Below are positions 52,439 to 60,403 of a stretch of DNA of 64,000 nucleotides, in pieces. Source of the DNA: Frigoriglobus tundricola (GTDB lineage Bacteria > Planctomycetota > Planctomycetia > Gemmatales > Gemmataceae). The stretch is from NCBI RefSeq assembly GCF_013128195.2, contig NZ_CP053452.2, forward strand, positions 9,672,001 through 9,736,000, written 5' to 3'. A model generated the notes under the pieces. The model worked only from the letters and a program-made list of their open reading frames with translations. It did no database searches and was not told where the DNA came from. Each line of letters starts with the position of its first letter. Position 1 is the first letter of the stretch. Both the position numbers and the translations under genes were made by a program.

Positions 52439-54235
52439 TCACAGCGATCCGTCGCTGTCGCTCCGCTCCGCATCAGCCGAAGAGCGGTCGCGAACCATCT
52501 GGCGGTCCGGTACGAACAGCGCCTCGACGATGGAGCGACGGATGCCGCGCTCCCGGCACTTCATGACATAAAACTGGTAGCGCTCCATCGGCTCCTTCGA
52601 GTCCAGCCGGTGAGGCCAGCACAGGAAGGCAATGACGTCGGCGTCCTGTTCGAACTGCCCGGTCTCCTTCAAGTCCGACATCATGGGCTCGAACTGCCCC
52701 GACCGTTGTTCGATGCCGCGGCCGAGTTGCGCCAGAACTAAAAGCACGATCTGGGTGCGCGAGACGAGTTGACGGAGAGCAATACTTGTGTTGGTCACTT
52801 GCTCGTAGCGGTTGTTGCCGGGCGATTTCAGCAACTGTGCGTAATCCACGATTGCGAACTTGCACCCGTGTTCGGCAACGTGCCGCTCGATCGCTTCGAC
52901 AGCGGCCGCCGCGGTGCCGCAGCTCTCGACGACGAACGTGTCGTGCCGCGCGGCGGTGTAGTTCTGCAATTCGCTTCGCAGCTGCTCGACAGCGGTGGGC
53001 CAGCGCGTCTGGCCCACATCGGAGATGTGCTGCATCGTGCGCTTACCGAGCGCCAGCGCGGACATCTCCTCGGAGATGATCACACACGGCCCACTGTGCG
53101 GCGTGGACTTGCGCGTCCAGTGATGGGCCGCTTGAAGCGCGACGGCGCTTTTCGCGTGCGAAGGGCGGCCCCCGAAGATCACCATTTCGCCGAACGCGAG
53201 GCCGCCGCCCAGGGCGTAATCGAGTTCGGGGACCGACGTGCCCACGAGCGGCGGCGGGCCGCTCTTCAGGCCCTCGATAAACCGGTCTGCAGCGGCCGCG
53301 AGCGTCGTCGTGCGCGGCGCCGATTTGGGCTCGGGTGCCTTGTACGCCGGCACGCGGACGGTGTCCCAGTTCGCAAGAGGAACGTTCCGCAGGTACCCGC
53401 GCTCTCCGCTCGCTTTCTTCGCCTCGCGCACCTTGCGCTCGATGTCCTTCTGGGACCAGGGCGGCTGGCAGTTCGTGTTCCACTCGAGCAGCAGCGCGGT
53501 CGCGTCTGTGTCCGAAAGCTCGAAGCCCAGCACGAGTACGCACGCGGCGCGATAGGTGGCGTTGTGGCCGCCCTGTCCGCTCACGGCGGGCGGCACTTTC
53601 GCGAGGTACTTTCGCGCGCGATCGAGCACCGCAGCGGGACTGTGGAAGTCGGGCGCCGGGATCGCCGGGGGCGGAACGGCGGGCGAGAGTTTTTCCTTCA
53701 GCCACGCCAGCGCCTCCGGAGCCTCGGTCGGCTCGGTCGGCCCCACCACGCGCTGCCCGGTAACCGCAAAGTACCGGCCGTGGCTGTATACCTCGATCGC
53801 GGGGCTCTTTTCGGTCAGCCGCTCGGCCTCCGGCAGCGCGAACTTTCGGCCGCGATCGAAAGGCGACTTGCCGCGCGCGAACAGCTTGACGCCGGTCCTG
53901 GATGGGGACACCTCGGCGTAGGTGCCAAACTTTGTGATGATCTCGCGCGCCCACTCGGCGACCCGTCCGGTTTCGGGATCGCGGCACCCATCCAGGTCGA
54001 TGCCGACGAACGGATCGGCTTCGCTGAAGACGAACCCCAGCCCGGCGTGTCTGGCCGGGTCGAACGCGGCCCGCGCCTGCTCAAAGCTGCTCCAGGTGCT
54101 GGGGTCGGTGGACTTGGCCGCGCCGCCATCCGGCCGGACCGGAACCTTGGTCGGTTCACCGTCACGCGTCACATTTTTCCAGAGAACCCACTGGCTGCGT
54201 TCGCGGAGCGCAGCGGGAATGTTCGCGAAGCTCAT
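52439..54235 (-). CDS. Primase-like plus DnaB-type helicase fusion
   Basis: The 598-residue protein has an N-terminal primase/polymerase-like part (IPAALRERSQWVLWK, FVGIDLDGC at 76-84) and a C-terminal DnaB/RecA part with Walker A GGRPSHAKS (355-363), Walker B AIVDYAQLL (461-469) and a DnaB-type LKETGQFEQDADVI motif. It probably unwinds and primes element DNA at the adjacent origin. The ATG overlaps the initiator stop by four bases. A linked initiator and helicase recall lambda O and P. Confidence 0.82.
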   Translation of the reverse strand: MSFANIPAALRERSQWVLWKNVTRDGEPTKVPVRPDGGAAKSTDPSTWSSFEQARAAFDPARHAGLGFVFSEADPFVGIDLDGCRDPETGRVAEWAREIITKFGTYAEVSPSRTGVKLFARGKSPFDRGRKFALPEAERLTEKSPAIEVYSHGRYFAVTGQRVVGPTEPTEAPEALAWLKEKLSPAVPPPAIPAPDFHSPAAVLDRARKYLAKVPPAVSGQGGHNATYRAACVLVLGFELSDTDATALLLEWNTNCQPPWSQKDIERKVREAKKASGERGYLRNVPLANWDTVRVPAYKAPEPKSAPRTTTLAAAADRFIEGLKSGPPPLVGTSVPELDYALGGGLAFGEMVIFGGRPSHAKSAVALQAAHHWTRKSTPHSGPCVIISEEMSALALGKRTMQHISDVGQTRWPTAVEQLRSELQNYTAARHDTFVVESCGTAAAAVEAIERHVAEHGCKFAIVDYAQLLKSPGNNRYEQVTNTSIALRQLVSRTQIVLLVLAQLGRGIEQRSGQFEPMMSDLKETGQFEQDADVIAFLCWPHRLDSKEPMERYQFYVMKCRERGIRRSIVEALFVPDRQMVRDRSSADAERSDSDGSL

Positions 54236-55365
54236 GCGGCCTCCTTCTTGCGGCGCGGCCGGCAGTGTTCACACGTCAGGTCGCCGCAGAGCTTATCGAG
54301 GACCAACTGTCCGCTGGAATCACGCTGATACCCGCTGACGGGGGTATAAGCGCAGTGCTGAGATTCAAACGGGGTCAAAGGGCGGCACTGCGGGGCCTTC
54401 GGTTCGGCAGCCGACGCTTTTATTGCGGGTCCGTTGTCGCGGTCGCGGTCGTATTCCAGTGCGAGCCAGCCGTTCATGATCGCGCGGTTGATGCGCTCCA
54501 CGGCAACCGCCGGCCCGAGCTTGGTGGCGACCTGTAACTGCAAGTGCGCGGCGCGGAGTGTCAGAGCGTTCTTCTTGCCCTTCTTCGCGCGGTGGTCAAT
54601 GAACGCGTCCCACGCCTCCCGGAACTCGGGGGTATCGAGTGTCGCCGGGATCACGGCCGCCCGCGGGTCGTCGGCCGCGTCTCTGGAACGCCCTCTTCGT
54701 TTTCCCGGCTCCGAGTCGGCTCCCCCCGCGACAGCGGGGGGTAAGGGGGGTTCTTCTTTCTTCTTCTGTTTCTGTTCATGCGTCGTGGTGACGCATTTTT
54801 CGACCACTGGTGACGCATTTAATTCCGTCAAATGCGTCGTGGTGACGCATTTCTCCGGAGAGGTAATATGCGTCGCCAGGACGCATTTAGTGCCCTCTAA
54901 AATGCGTCCTGGCGACGCGTTTACTTCTTCAAAATGCGTGCTGGGGACGCATTTGTTCGCGTCGTAAATGCGTAGCTGTGACGCATTTTCTTCTACCGGT
55001 AGATGCGTCGTGGTGACGCATTTTTCGACCACTGGTGACGCATTTAATTCCGCAGGCACGAGCAGCCGGTAGGTGGCGCAAGTGCCGCGGCCCCGCTTGC
55101 CCCGATCGACGATCGCGAGGTAGCTGTGCTGCTCGAGCTGGGCCAGCATCCTCTGCACGTTCCGGCGATCGGTCCCGTAGCACGCGGCAAGCGTGTCCAC
55201 GGCGACCCGCGCGCAATCCCCTTCGCCCGCGAACCGCCAGATGGTGAGCCAGAGCGCGACGGCAGAGCCGCACCCGCCCCGGCGCAATCCAGCTTGGCCT
55301 CGGTCGACGAAGTCGTTCAGGAGCGCGAACCGAGTTGGCCGCGCCAAGGTGCCAGCGCCGCCCAT
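54232..55365 (-). CDS. Replication initiator-like protein carrying the origin in its gene
   Basis: The 377-residue protein has an N-terminal winged helix (SAVALWLTIWRFAGEGDCARVAVDTLAACYGTDRRNVQRMLAQLEQHSYLAI), a repetitive middle encoded by the iterons (KCVTTTHL, KCVPSTHF, KCVLATHI, KCVTTTHL, KCVTTTH), a Lys/Glu stretch, and a C-terminal helical domain (AWDAFIDHRAKKGKKNALTLRAAHLQLQVATKL) ending in a cysteine pair CEHC. Start ATG 55365 shares its A with the upstream stop (TGATG). Layout and iterons parallel the lambda O gene, though the sequences are not obviously related. Confidence 0.72.
   Translation of the reverse strand: MGGAGTLARPTRFALLNDFVDRGQAGLRRGGCGSAVALWLTIWRFAGEGDCARVAVDTLAACYGTDRRNVQRMLAQLEQHSYLAIVDRGKRGRGTCATYRLLVPAELNASPVVEKCVTTTHLPVEENASQLRIYDANKCVPSTHFEEVNASPGRILEGTKCVLATHITSPEKCVTTTHLTELNASPVVEKCVTTTHEQKQKKKEEPPLPPAVAGGADSEPGKRRGRSRDAADDPRAAVIPATLDTPEFREAWDAFIDHRAKKGKKNALTLRAAHLQLQVATKLGPAVAVERINRAIMNGWLALEYDRDRDNGPAIKASAAEPKAPQCRPLTPFESQHCAYTPVSGYQRDSSGQLVLDKLCGDLTCEHCRPRRKKEAA
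54750..55043. other. Putative replication origin: seven palindromic iterons plus two half-sites
   Basis: Units ATGCGTC-N5-GACGCAT start at 54778, 54832, 54868, 54902, 54934, 54968 and 55003; most later steps are 32-36 bp. Four are perfect palindromes; single mismatches occur in the others. Half-sites GACGCAT follow at 54812 and 55037. A 50-bp block is exactly repeated (54778-54827 and 55003-55052). Next to the array lies a T-rich pyrimidine tract (54750-54777) that may be the unwinding element, flanked by an 8-bp stem CCCCCCGC / GCGGGGGG (54722-54741). Confidence 0.75.
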
Positions 55366-55601
55366 CACTCCGGGACCTCTCGCGCCATGCCCACGATCGC
55401 ACGGAGCGCGTCACACTCAGCCTCTGCCAGCGCGCGAGCGTCGTCGCGGAGCGCCAGCTCGTGGATGTGGTCGGCGAGGTCGGCCAGGTGAGCGTTTTGG
55501 CGCGCGATCAGCGCGGCCGTCAACAGGCGGACCAGCACTTCGGGCGGGACAATGAACGAGACCGGATCGGGCTTGCGCCCAGAAAAATCGCTGGATATCA
55601 T
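55365..55601 (-). CDS. Small unknown protein upstream of the initiator
   Basis: The 78-residue protein MISSDFSGRKPDPVSFIVPPEVLVRLLTAALIARQNAHLADLADHIHELALRDDARALAEAECDALRAIVGM is largely helical. Its stop overlaps the initiator start by one base. It may take part in replication control. No family is recognised. Confidence 0.6.
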   Translation of the reverse strand: MISSDFSGRKPDPVSFIVPPEVLVRLLTAALIARQNAHLADLADHIHELALRDDARALAEAECDALRAIVGMAREVPE

Positions 55602-55691
55602 GAGTTGAGACTTCCTCGCTGCTGTGGCGGTGGCGTGGTGGTACGAGTGCCCCTAAGCGACCCGCGGTATGGTGCCGCGGGTCGTCTCATC

Positions 55692-55910
55692 TCAGGCGAC
55701 CGGCTCGCTCGCGCGGTAGTACCCGCGCCTCTCGCATTCGGCGCGGATCGCGTCCAGGTCGCTCACGCGGATCAGCCGCAGCTTCGATCCCCCACCCGCG
55801 CTCTGGTACGGGATCAGCCCCCGCCGCGCGAGCCGGTCCAGGTGGTGCCGCTGCACCCCGTGCCCGATCGTTACCGCGGCCACTCCCGTCGTGAGTACTT
55901 CAGTCGCCAT
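55692..55910 (-). CDS. Excisionase/MerR-like DNA-binding protein
   Basis: The 72-residue protein (ATG 55910) reads TIGHGVQRHHLDRLARRGLIPYQSAGGGSKLRLIRVSDLDAIRAECERRGYY, a MerR-like helix-turn-helix with a wing as in excisionases. It could be the recombination directionality factor of the integrase or an early regulator. It is not next to the integrase, so the role is uncertain. Confidence 0.65.
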   Translation of the reverse strand: MATEVLTTGVAAVTIGHGVQRHHLDRLARRGLIPYQSAGGGSKLRLIRVSDLDAIRAECERRGYYRASEPVA

Positions 55911-56003
55911 GACCACCCCCCCATGAGTCTTGTCGTCCCCCGTGCCACGGGCTCCAGTCTGCGGCCTACCCGGGCGCCGTTTTCAGCCCCGCGAAAAGAT
56001 TTT

Positions 56004-56026
56004 CGGGCCGCTCAGGGAGCGGCCCG
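56004..56026 (-). terminator. Hairpin with U-rich tail after the gene at 56079
   Basis: CGGGCCGCTC-AGG-GAGCGGCCCG forms a 10-bp stem about 55 bases past the stop of the minus-strand gene. On that strand it is followed by AAAATCTTTT, itself the palindrome CGAAAATCTTTTCG. It probably ends the early transcript or attenuates it before the initiator genes. Confidence 0.55.
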
Positions 56027-56078
56027 AGTGCCGGGATTTGCAGCGTTTCGGCCCCGATCACGCGGCCGCGTGACGTCG

Positions 56079-56636
56079 CTACTGCTGGGTTCCGTTACCT
56101 GTGAGGCGATTAATCTGCGCCTGCAGGCCGTCCATCAGGTTCGTGAGCCGGTTCATTAGCTCTCCGCCCACCGGCACCGCGGTGCTGTGGGGCGAGCCCT
56201 CCGCCGCGTGCCGCATCTTGGTCGCGGTTAGCCCGGCCCGCTGCCACGAGTTTTCGAGGAGCGAGCGGACGAGGGCGACGTCGAAGCAGTCCAGCCGGCC
56301 GTGGTGTTCACTCGGCCGCGCGAACTCCATGACCCAGAGGTCAGCAGTTGCCGGGTTGTCACGAGCGACGCCGTAACCGACCTCACGCCAGCCGAGTAGC
56401 ATCAGCATCGAGCGCAGCGTGCAGAGGGTGTTGTCCACGCGTGTTTTGTTGTCCAGGAGATCGGTTCCCCACACGATCACCGTCTCCCGCGTGAGCGCGA
56501 ACGCTCCGGTTTCGTGCTCGCCGGTCGCGCTCGCCTCGATCGCGGTGGCGATCATCGCCAGGCGGTTTGCCTCGCCCTTCGACGTCGAAGTCTCGGGCGG
56601 CACCTCAGTATTGTTGCCCTTGTTCTTTTTCGCCAT
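56079..56636 (-). CDS. Unknown early protein
   Basis: The 185-residue protein starts with a charged segment (MAKKNKGNNTEVPPETSTSK), then a helical body with LTRETVIVWGTDLLDNKTRVDNTLCTLRSMLMLLGWREVGYGV and ends GGELMNRLTNLMDGLQAQINRLTGN, a likely coiled coil. No family is recognised. A gap of 311 bases (56637-56947) without a supported gene separates it from the next gene upstream. Confidence 0.55.
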   Translation of the reverse strand: MAKKNKGNNTEVPPETSTSKGEANRLAMIATAIEASATGEHETGAFALTRETVIVWGTDLLDNKTRVDNTLCTLRSMLMLLGWREVGYGVARDNPATADLWVMEFARPSEHHGRLDCFDVALVRSLLENSWQRAGLTATKMRHAAEGSPHSTAVPVGGELMNRLTNLMDGLQAQINRLTGNGTQQ

Positions 56637-56947
56637 TACTATTCCTCATCTGTTTGAGAGACCATCACTCTGCCAACGAAAAGGCGCGGCACGATCCGCG
56701 CCTGCCTCAACATGCCCGGACGCGTCTTGAGCGCATTCGGGCGAATTTGTTCTGCTGCGCGCCGTTGGGGATCACCCTGCGGCGGCTCTTCCCATTCCGA
56801 CTCGGCAGCTGGTTAGCGGGCGCCCAGCGACTTTCACTCGCCCACCACGCCGAAAGGCTCATCCGCCTTCGCGCTGGCAGCCGGCGCGGTTGCGCCACGC
56901 CGGGCTCGGGGCGGGCAGGTGTCGGCGCTGAGCGCCCTGAAGTCGCC

Positions 56948-57166
56948 TCACTCGGCGGTCAGGCCGGGAACCGCTTCCACTCCGGCTTGTAGCACCGCGC
57001 GTGCGCTGTCCAGGTACCGCAGCGCGGCGAATATGACCGGGTGCGAGTAGTCCGATCGCTCCACACACGCGACGAGTTCTTCGAGCGCGTGTTCCACCGC
57101 GGCCACGTGTTCGCCCACGGCCACCGCACCCTCCGCCTTATCGTCCTGACCCATCTGCACTTGCAC
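56948..57166 (-). CDS. Small unknown helical protein
   Basis: AAGGAG eight bases upstream supports GTG 57166 as start. The 72 residues (QDDKAEGAVAVGEHVAAVEHALEELVACVERSDYSHPVIFAALRYLDSARAVLQAG) form one or two helices. No family is recognised. Confidence 0.55.
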   Translation of the reverse strand: MQVQMGQDDKAEGAVAVGEHVAAVEHALEELVACVERSDYSHPVIFAALRYLDSARAVLQAGVEAVPGLTAE

Positions 57167-57235
57167 GATTCGATCTCCTTGAGGGTCTGTGATGTTGCAA
57201 CGCGCCGCGACCCGAACGGCGCGCCGACAGCCGTT

Positions 57236-57349
57236 TCACGCGGCCTGGGCCGCGTTCTGCGCCCACGCCCGGTCCGCGTACACCAGCCGCGGCGTGTCGT
57301 CGTCGGGGTTGGCGCAGATCGCGCGGAGCAGGGCGTCGCGTTCGGTCAT
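57236..57349 (-). CDS. 37-residue start of a TIGR02996-type protein
   Basis: MTERDALLRAICANPDDDTPRLVYAD is the beginning of the TIGR02996 domain, which is very abundant in Gemmata-like genomes. After YAD the usual WLDE continuation is replaced by RAWAQNAAQAA and a stop. AAGGAGG stands eight bases before ATG 57349, one of the best ribosome sites in the window, so the short peptide may be made. Confidence 0.6.
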   Translation of the reverse strand: MTERDALLRAICANPDDDTPRLVYADRAWAQNAAQAA

Positions 57350-57378
57350 GGCGGGTTCCTCCTTGAGACCTGCGACCC

Positions 57379-57792
57379 TCACTCACCCGCCGCACCGAAG
57401 ATCGCATCCGCCTCACGCGACGCGGCCGCCGCGGCACGGGAGCGTTGCCTGGGGGTCGGTGTCGGAGGTGACGGCGGGGAGTCTGTGGGGAGAGCAGCGG
57501 CCGTGAGCTTCGCCGTGAAGCGGGCAAACGCTTCGCGCGAGCTGAGCCAGCGCGAGCCGACCCGGTCTGCTTCGAGCCGGATCAGTTCGCCGTTCGCCGC
57601 GCGGACGCCCTTGGTGATGTGACGGAAGAGCGTGGAGCCGTTGAGATGTGTCCCCTCGCGCTGACCGGGTACGCGGATCACCTTCGCCAGCGCAGCCGGA
57701 GAGTACAGTTTCTCGCCGCGTTCAAGAAGCGTAGGGGCGTCCTGTTGGCGCTCGTCATGATCGACGGTGGTTGCCGAAACGAAAGCGGGCAT
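57379..57792 (-). CDS. DUF1580-type protein
   Basis: The 137-residue protein contains EKLYSPAALAKVIRVPGQREGTHLNGSTLFRHITKGVRAANGELIRLEADRVGSRWLSSREAFARFTAKL, the DUF1580 pattern, a planctomycete-specific domain resembling a helix-turn-helix with a wing. The tail is Ser/Pro/Arg rich. It probably binds DNA and may regulate the early genes. Confidence 0.75.
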   Translation of the reverse strand: MPAFVSATTVDHDERQQDAPTLLERGEKLYSPAALAKVIRVPGQREGTHLNGSTLFRHITKGVRAANGELIRLEADRVGSRWLSSREAFARFTAKLTAAALPTDSPPSPPTPTPRQRSRAAAAASREADAIFGAAGE

Positions 57793-57876
57793 GTTGAGGC
57801 CCTCCTGTGCGAGTGTGCCTCAACTATGCCCGATACCCGTTGCCGTGTCATTGACGGCAAGTTGGTCAATTTGGCA

Positions 57877-58758
57877 TCAATTCCGCTCGTTCGGTTTTCG
57901 GATCTGGGACGGTTTGGGCTCAGGCGGCGCATCGGGCCTGAAGTATCCGCCAAGTTTTCGATCGTTCTTGACCCGCCCTTGAACCTGAAGCGGGGTTGTC
58001 ACCGTCCGGTTGAGTTGCGCTTCATCAATCCTCAGTTCTTTCGCCAGATCTTTTCCGCACATTGCCCGTCCCGTCAGCAGTTGAAGAGCATGGTGTTGCT
58101 TCGGTGTCGGTATGAAGGGCTCGGGTTTGCCGCTGGGCGCTTCGAGGAGAATCAGATCCAGTTTGCTCAGGCACCGAGCCATCGTCCGTGAGACCGCATC
58201 CGTGAATGGGGTCACCCAACCAACGTCGTGCGTAAAGCAGAACTCGAACAGGGATTTGCCCCCGCGCGTCGCACCAAACACGCTCACCCCTGGTTGCAAT
58301 TTCTCAATGCCCCAGGCGATCGCCTGCGTACTCATTGCCGCCGCCAGATACCTCGCTATCTTGTCCCCTTCAAGGGCCAATCTGCTCTCACCTTTGAACA
58401 CTCCGTCGCCGATCAAGGAGAATTTCGTTTTCCTCCGGCCTCCTGATTTCGGTGGAGGGGTAAAGCAGAAATCGCACGCGCTCGCGGTCGTCCCGAACCA
58501 CGTCACAGCATCGGGAACATCATCGTGCGCTCCGAGGGACGGCCCTTCTCCTGGCCAGATTCCCACATCTTCCGCAGTCTGCTTCAGCCGAAGAAGCGCT
58601 CCGTGAAGCGGCCGGAACAGTTTCACGCATTCGTCGGCTGCTTTCTGTCCATCGAATTCTCCCGTGAACGATCCCTGGAGGAGTTCCATCTGGACCGCTT
58701 GTTCCTCAAACAGATTCTGCGGTTCTGCTGTGCATTCGCTGCTGCGTTCATCGGACAT
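57877..58758 (-). CDS. Unknown protein with C-terminal helix-turn-helix
   Basis: I choose ATG 58758 (MSDERSSECTAEPQNLFEEQ, AAGGAAGAAG upstream); the frame extends upstream without support. The 293 residues include CDFCFTPPPKSGGRRKTKFSLIGDG, a long helical middle and a possible HTH near 245-275 (ALQLLTGRAMCGKDLAKELRIDEAQLNRTV). No family is recognised. It is the first gene after the integrase in the leftward run. Confidence 0.6.
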   Translation of the reverse strand: MSDERSSECTAEPQNLFEEQAVQMELLQGSFTGEFDGQKAADECVKLFRPLHGALLRLKQTAEDVGIWPGEGPSLGAHDDVPDAVTWFGTTASACDFCFTPPPKSGGRRKTKFSLIGDGVFKGESRLALEGDKIARYLAAAMSTQAIAWGIEKLQPGVSVFGATRGGKSLFEFCFTHDVGWVTPFTDAVSRTMARCLSKLDLILLEAPSGKPEPFIPTPKQHHALQLLTGRAMCGKDLAKELRIDEAQLNRTVTTPLQVQGRVKNDRKLGGYFRPDAPPEPKPSQIRKPNERN

Positions 58759-58914
58759 GACTTCTTCCTTGAGATTGTCGCGACAGGCCCGGTGGCGATC
58801 GAGTGGCAAGGAAGGGCCGCCATTACCACCGGGCCGCGAGTGGGGGTCATGACTCCCCGCCGTCGCGAACGTGTACAAAATCACCATCGACACCGTGAAC
58901 GTCAAGACCAGCGC

Positions 58915-60117
58915 TCACCCGATCTCCGCGGCCACCTTTGCCGCGAGGGCCAAGTTCTTCTCGGCGTACACCTGGGTGACATCGGCCCGCGCGTGACCGA
59001 GGGCGACCTGAGCGGCCTCGATCCCGTGCAGCCGGCGGAGCTCTGTGGCGAACGTGTGACGGAGCCGGTTGGGGTGCCAGCGCTCGACCTTGGCCCGGTC
59101 GCAGGCGCGCGTGACGGCCGTGAGGTACGCCTGACGGCTGTACCTCACGGCCGGTTGTCGCTTCGGGGCGGCCTTCTTCCGCTCGGCATTGTGCCGGACG
59201 TGACTCGGGTAGTTCGGCGTCTTGCGGTTCGCCGCCCGGGCCGCGTTGTGCTCCTCCTTTGCCCGCCGCGGGGAGAACAGGTAGTCGGTCGGATCGGCGG
59301 TGAAGTACGCCTTCAACAGCTCCTGAGCCTTCGGCCCGATCGCGATGACACGGGCCTTGCGCTTGTGCTTCGATTTGTGCTGCGTCGGGCGGAACAGCCA
59401 GATCGCGCCGCTCGTGTCGATGTCGCACCGGCGGAGCTCCGCCGCTTCGCCCGGCCGGCACCCCGTTAATCGCTGGAACCGGATCAGCCCCGCGACGTGC
59501 CGGTTGAGGTGTTGGAGTGTGGCGTCCACCGTCGCCGGATCGACGGGGCAGACGGGTTCGCTCTCGCGGGCAGAGGTCCGCCCCTGCTGGAGCCCCGCGA
59601 CAGTGGCGAGGGCAGTGTACACGGTGACGGGGACGAGTTCCTGCTCGGCCGCCCACCGAAAAACGCGTTTAATCTTGCCGACCCGGCTGTTGATGAGGGT
59701 GCGGCAGTTGCCGGCATCGATGTACGCCTTACGGACGACCTTGAGCGCGAGCGGCCCGAACTCCGCCGCAGCGGTGTGGCCGTAGAGTCGATGCAGCGCT
59801 TTCAGCGCGTTCTTGAACTCGGCAACCTGATCGGTCAGAGTACCGTCAGACCTGCGGTAGTGCTGCTCGGCGTGTTTCAGGAACAGGAGCAGAATTTGGT
59901 CAACGGTCGCCCGGGTCGGGCGACCGCCGGCGCTCGGCGCGACCGGTCCCGCGGCCTGCTCGGCAATGAGCCGGCCGTACTCGGCGCGGGACTCCGGCGA
60001 GTTGTAGGCGCCGAGGTACACGTCGTGGCGGTCGCCACCGGGAGTGCGGATCGTGACGACGGCCTGACCGGAAGGCTTGTGGAGGCGGTAGGACGGGACG
60101 GACGGGGAGCGGGGCAT
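58915..60117 (-). CDS. int: Tyrosine recombinase (integrase) of the element
   Basis: From ATG 60117 (MPRSPSVPSYRLHKPSGQ) the protein has 400 residues: an N-terminal arm-binding/SAM-like core-binding region (VDQILLLFLKHAEQHYRR), then the catalytic domain with Arg 221 in LTGCRPGEAAELR, Arg 353 in NRLRHTFATEL and nucleophile Tyr 384 in VTQVYAEKN. The usual His of H-x-x-R is Asn here. The gene lies just inside the tRNA-Val attachment site and reads away from it. TGCGGTA repeats directly upstream suggest self-regulation. Confidence 0.9.
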   Translation of the reverse strand: MPRSPSVPSYRLHKPSGQAVVTIRTPGGDRHDVYLGAYNSPESRAEYGRLIAEQAAGPVAPSAGGRPTRATVDQILLLFLKHAEQHYRRSDGTLTDQVAEFKNALKALHRLYGHTAAAEFGPLALKVVRKAYIDAGNCRTLINSRVGKIKRVFRWAAEQELVPVTVYTALATVAGLQQGRTSARESEPVCPVDPATVDATLQHLNRHVAGLIRFQRLTGCRPGEAAELRRCDIDTSGAIWLFRPTQHKSKHKRKARVIAIGPKAQELLKAYFTADPTDYLFSPRRAKEEHNAARAANRKTPNYPSHVRHNAERKKAAPKRQPAVRYSRQAYLTAVTRACDRAKVERWHPNRLRHTFATELRRLHGIEAAQVALGHARADVTQVYAEKNLALAAKVAAEIG

Positions 60118-60130
60118 TAGGAGACCCTTG

Positions 60131-60147
60131 TGCGGTAGACTACCGCA
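60131..60147. promoter_or_regulatory. Integrase arm-type sites, right end
   Basis: TGCGGTA-GAC-TACCGCA is an inverted repeat 14 bases upstream of the integrase start. The same motif occurs four times at 14159-14196 near the other end. Binding by the integrase or an excisionase is inferred. Confidence 0.65.
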
Positions 60148-60233
60148 GTACAGGCTTCCGAGACCGCGCTCCCACACCGGCGGGAGGTAAGCTCTAAAGG
60201 CTTGGCTCGACTGGCTTTACGTCGTTCTGAGCA

Positions 60234-60283
60234 GAGTGGGCGATACAGGATTTGAACCTGTGACTTCGTCCGTGTGAAGAACG
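60234..60283 (-). repeat. attR: 50-bp repeat within tRNA-Val
   Basis: Identical to 14004-14053. It covers tRNA bases 26-73 and three bases beyond, so the element supplied a new 3' end that keeps the tRNA intact. Confidence 0.9.
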
Positions 60284-60308
60284 CACTCTACCACTGAGTT
60301 AATCGCCC
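60237..60308 (-). tRNA. tRNA-Val (anticodon CAC)
   Basis: The 72-nt sequence folds as a cloverleaf: acceptor GGGCGAT / ATCGCCC, D arm ACTC-AGTGGTA-GAGT, anticodon arm CGTTC-TTCACAC-GGACG with anticodon CAC, 5-base variable loop, T arm ACAGG-TTCAAAT-CCTGT, discriminator A. CCA is not encoded. It reads valine codon GUG. The 3' part is the attachment site of the 46-kb element. Confidence 0.92.
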
Positions 60309-60403
60309 GAGAAGTTCGCAGGAGCCAGCGAACAGCTTTGTTGTGATAAGTGACGGGAGCGCGGACGTCAAGGTTCGCGCTCGCCGAGTGACGGAATGTT
60401 GCG

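Noticed and set aside
52769-54328. 519-residue plus-strand frame opposite the primase/helicase
   Set aside because: Shadow of a well-supported gene, with no family pattern.
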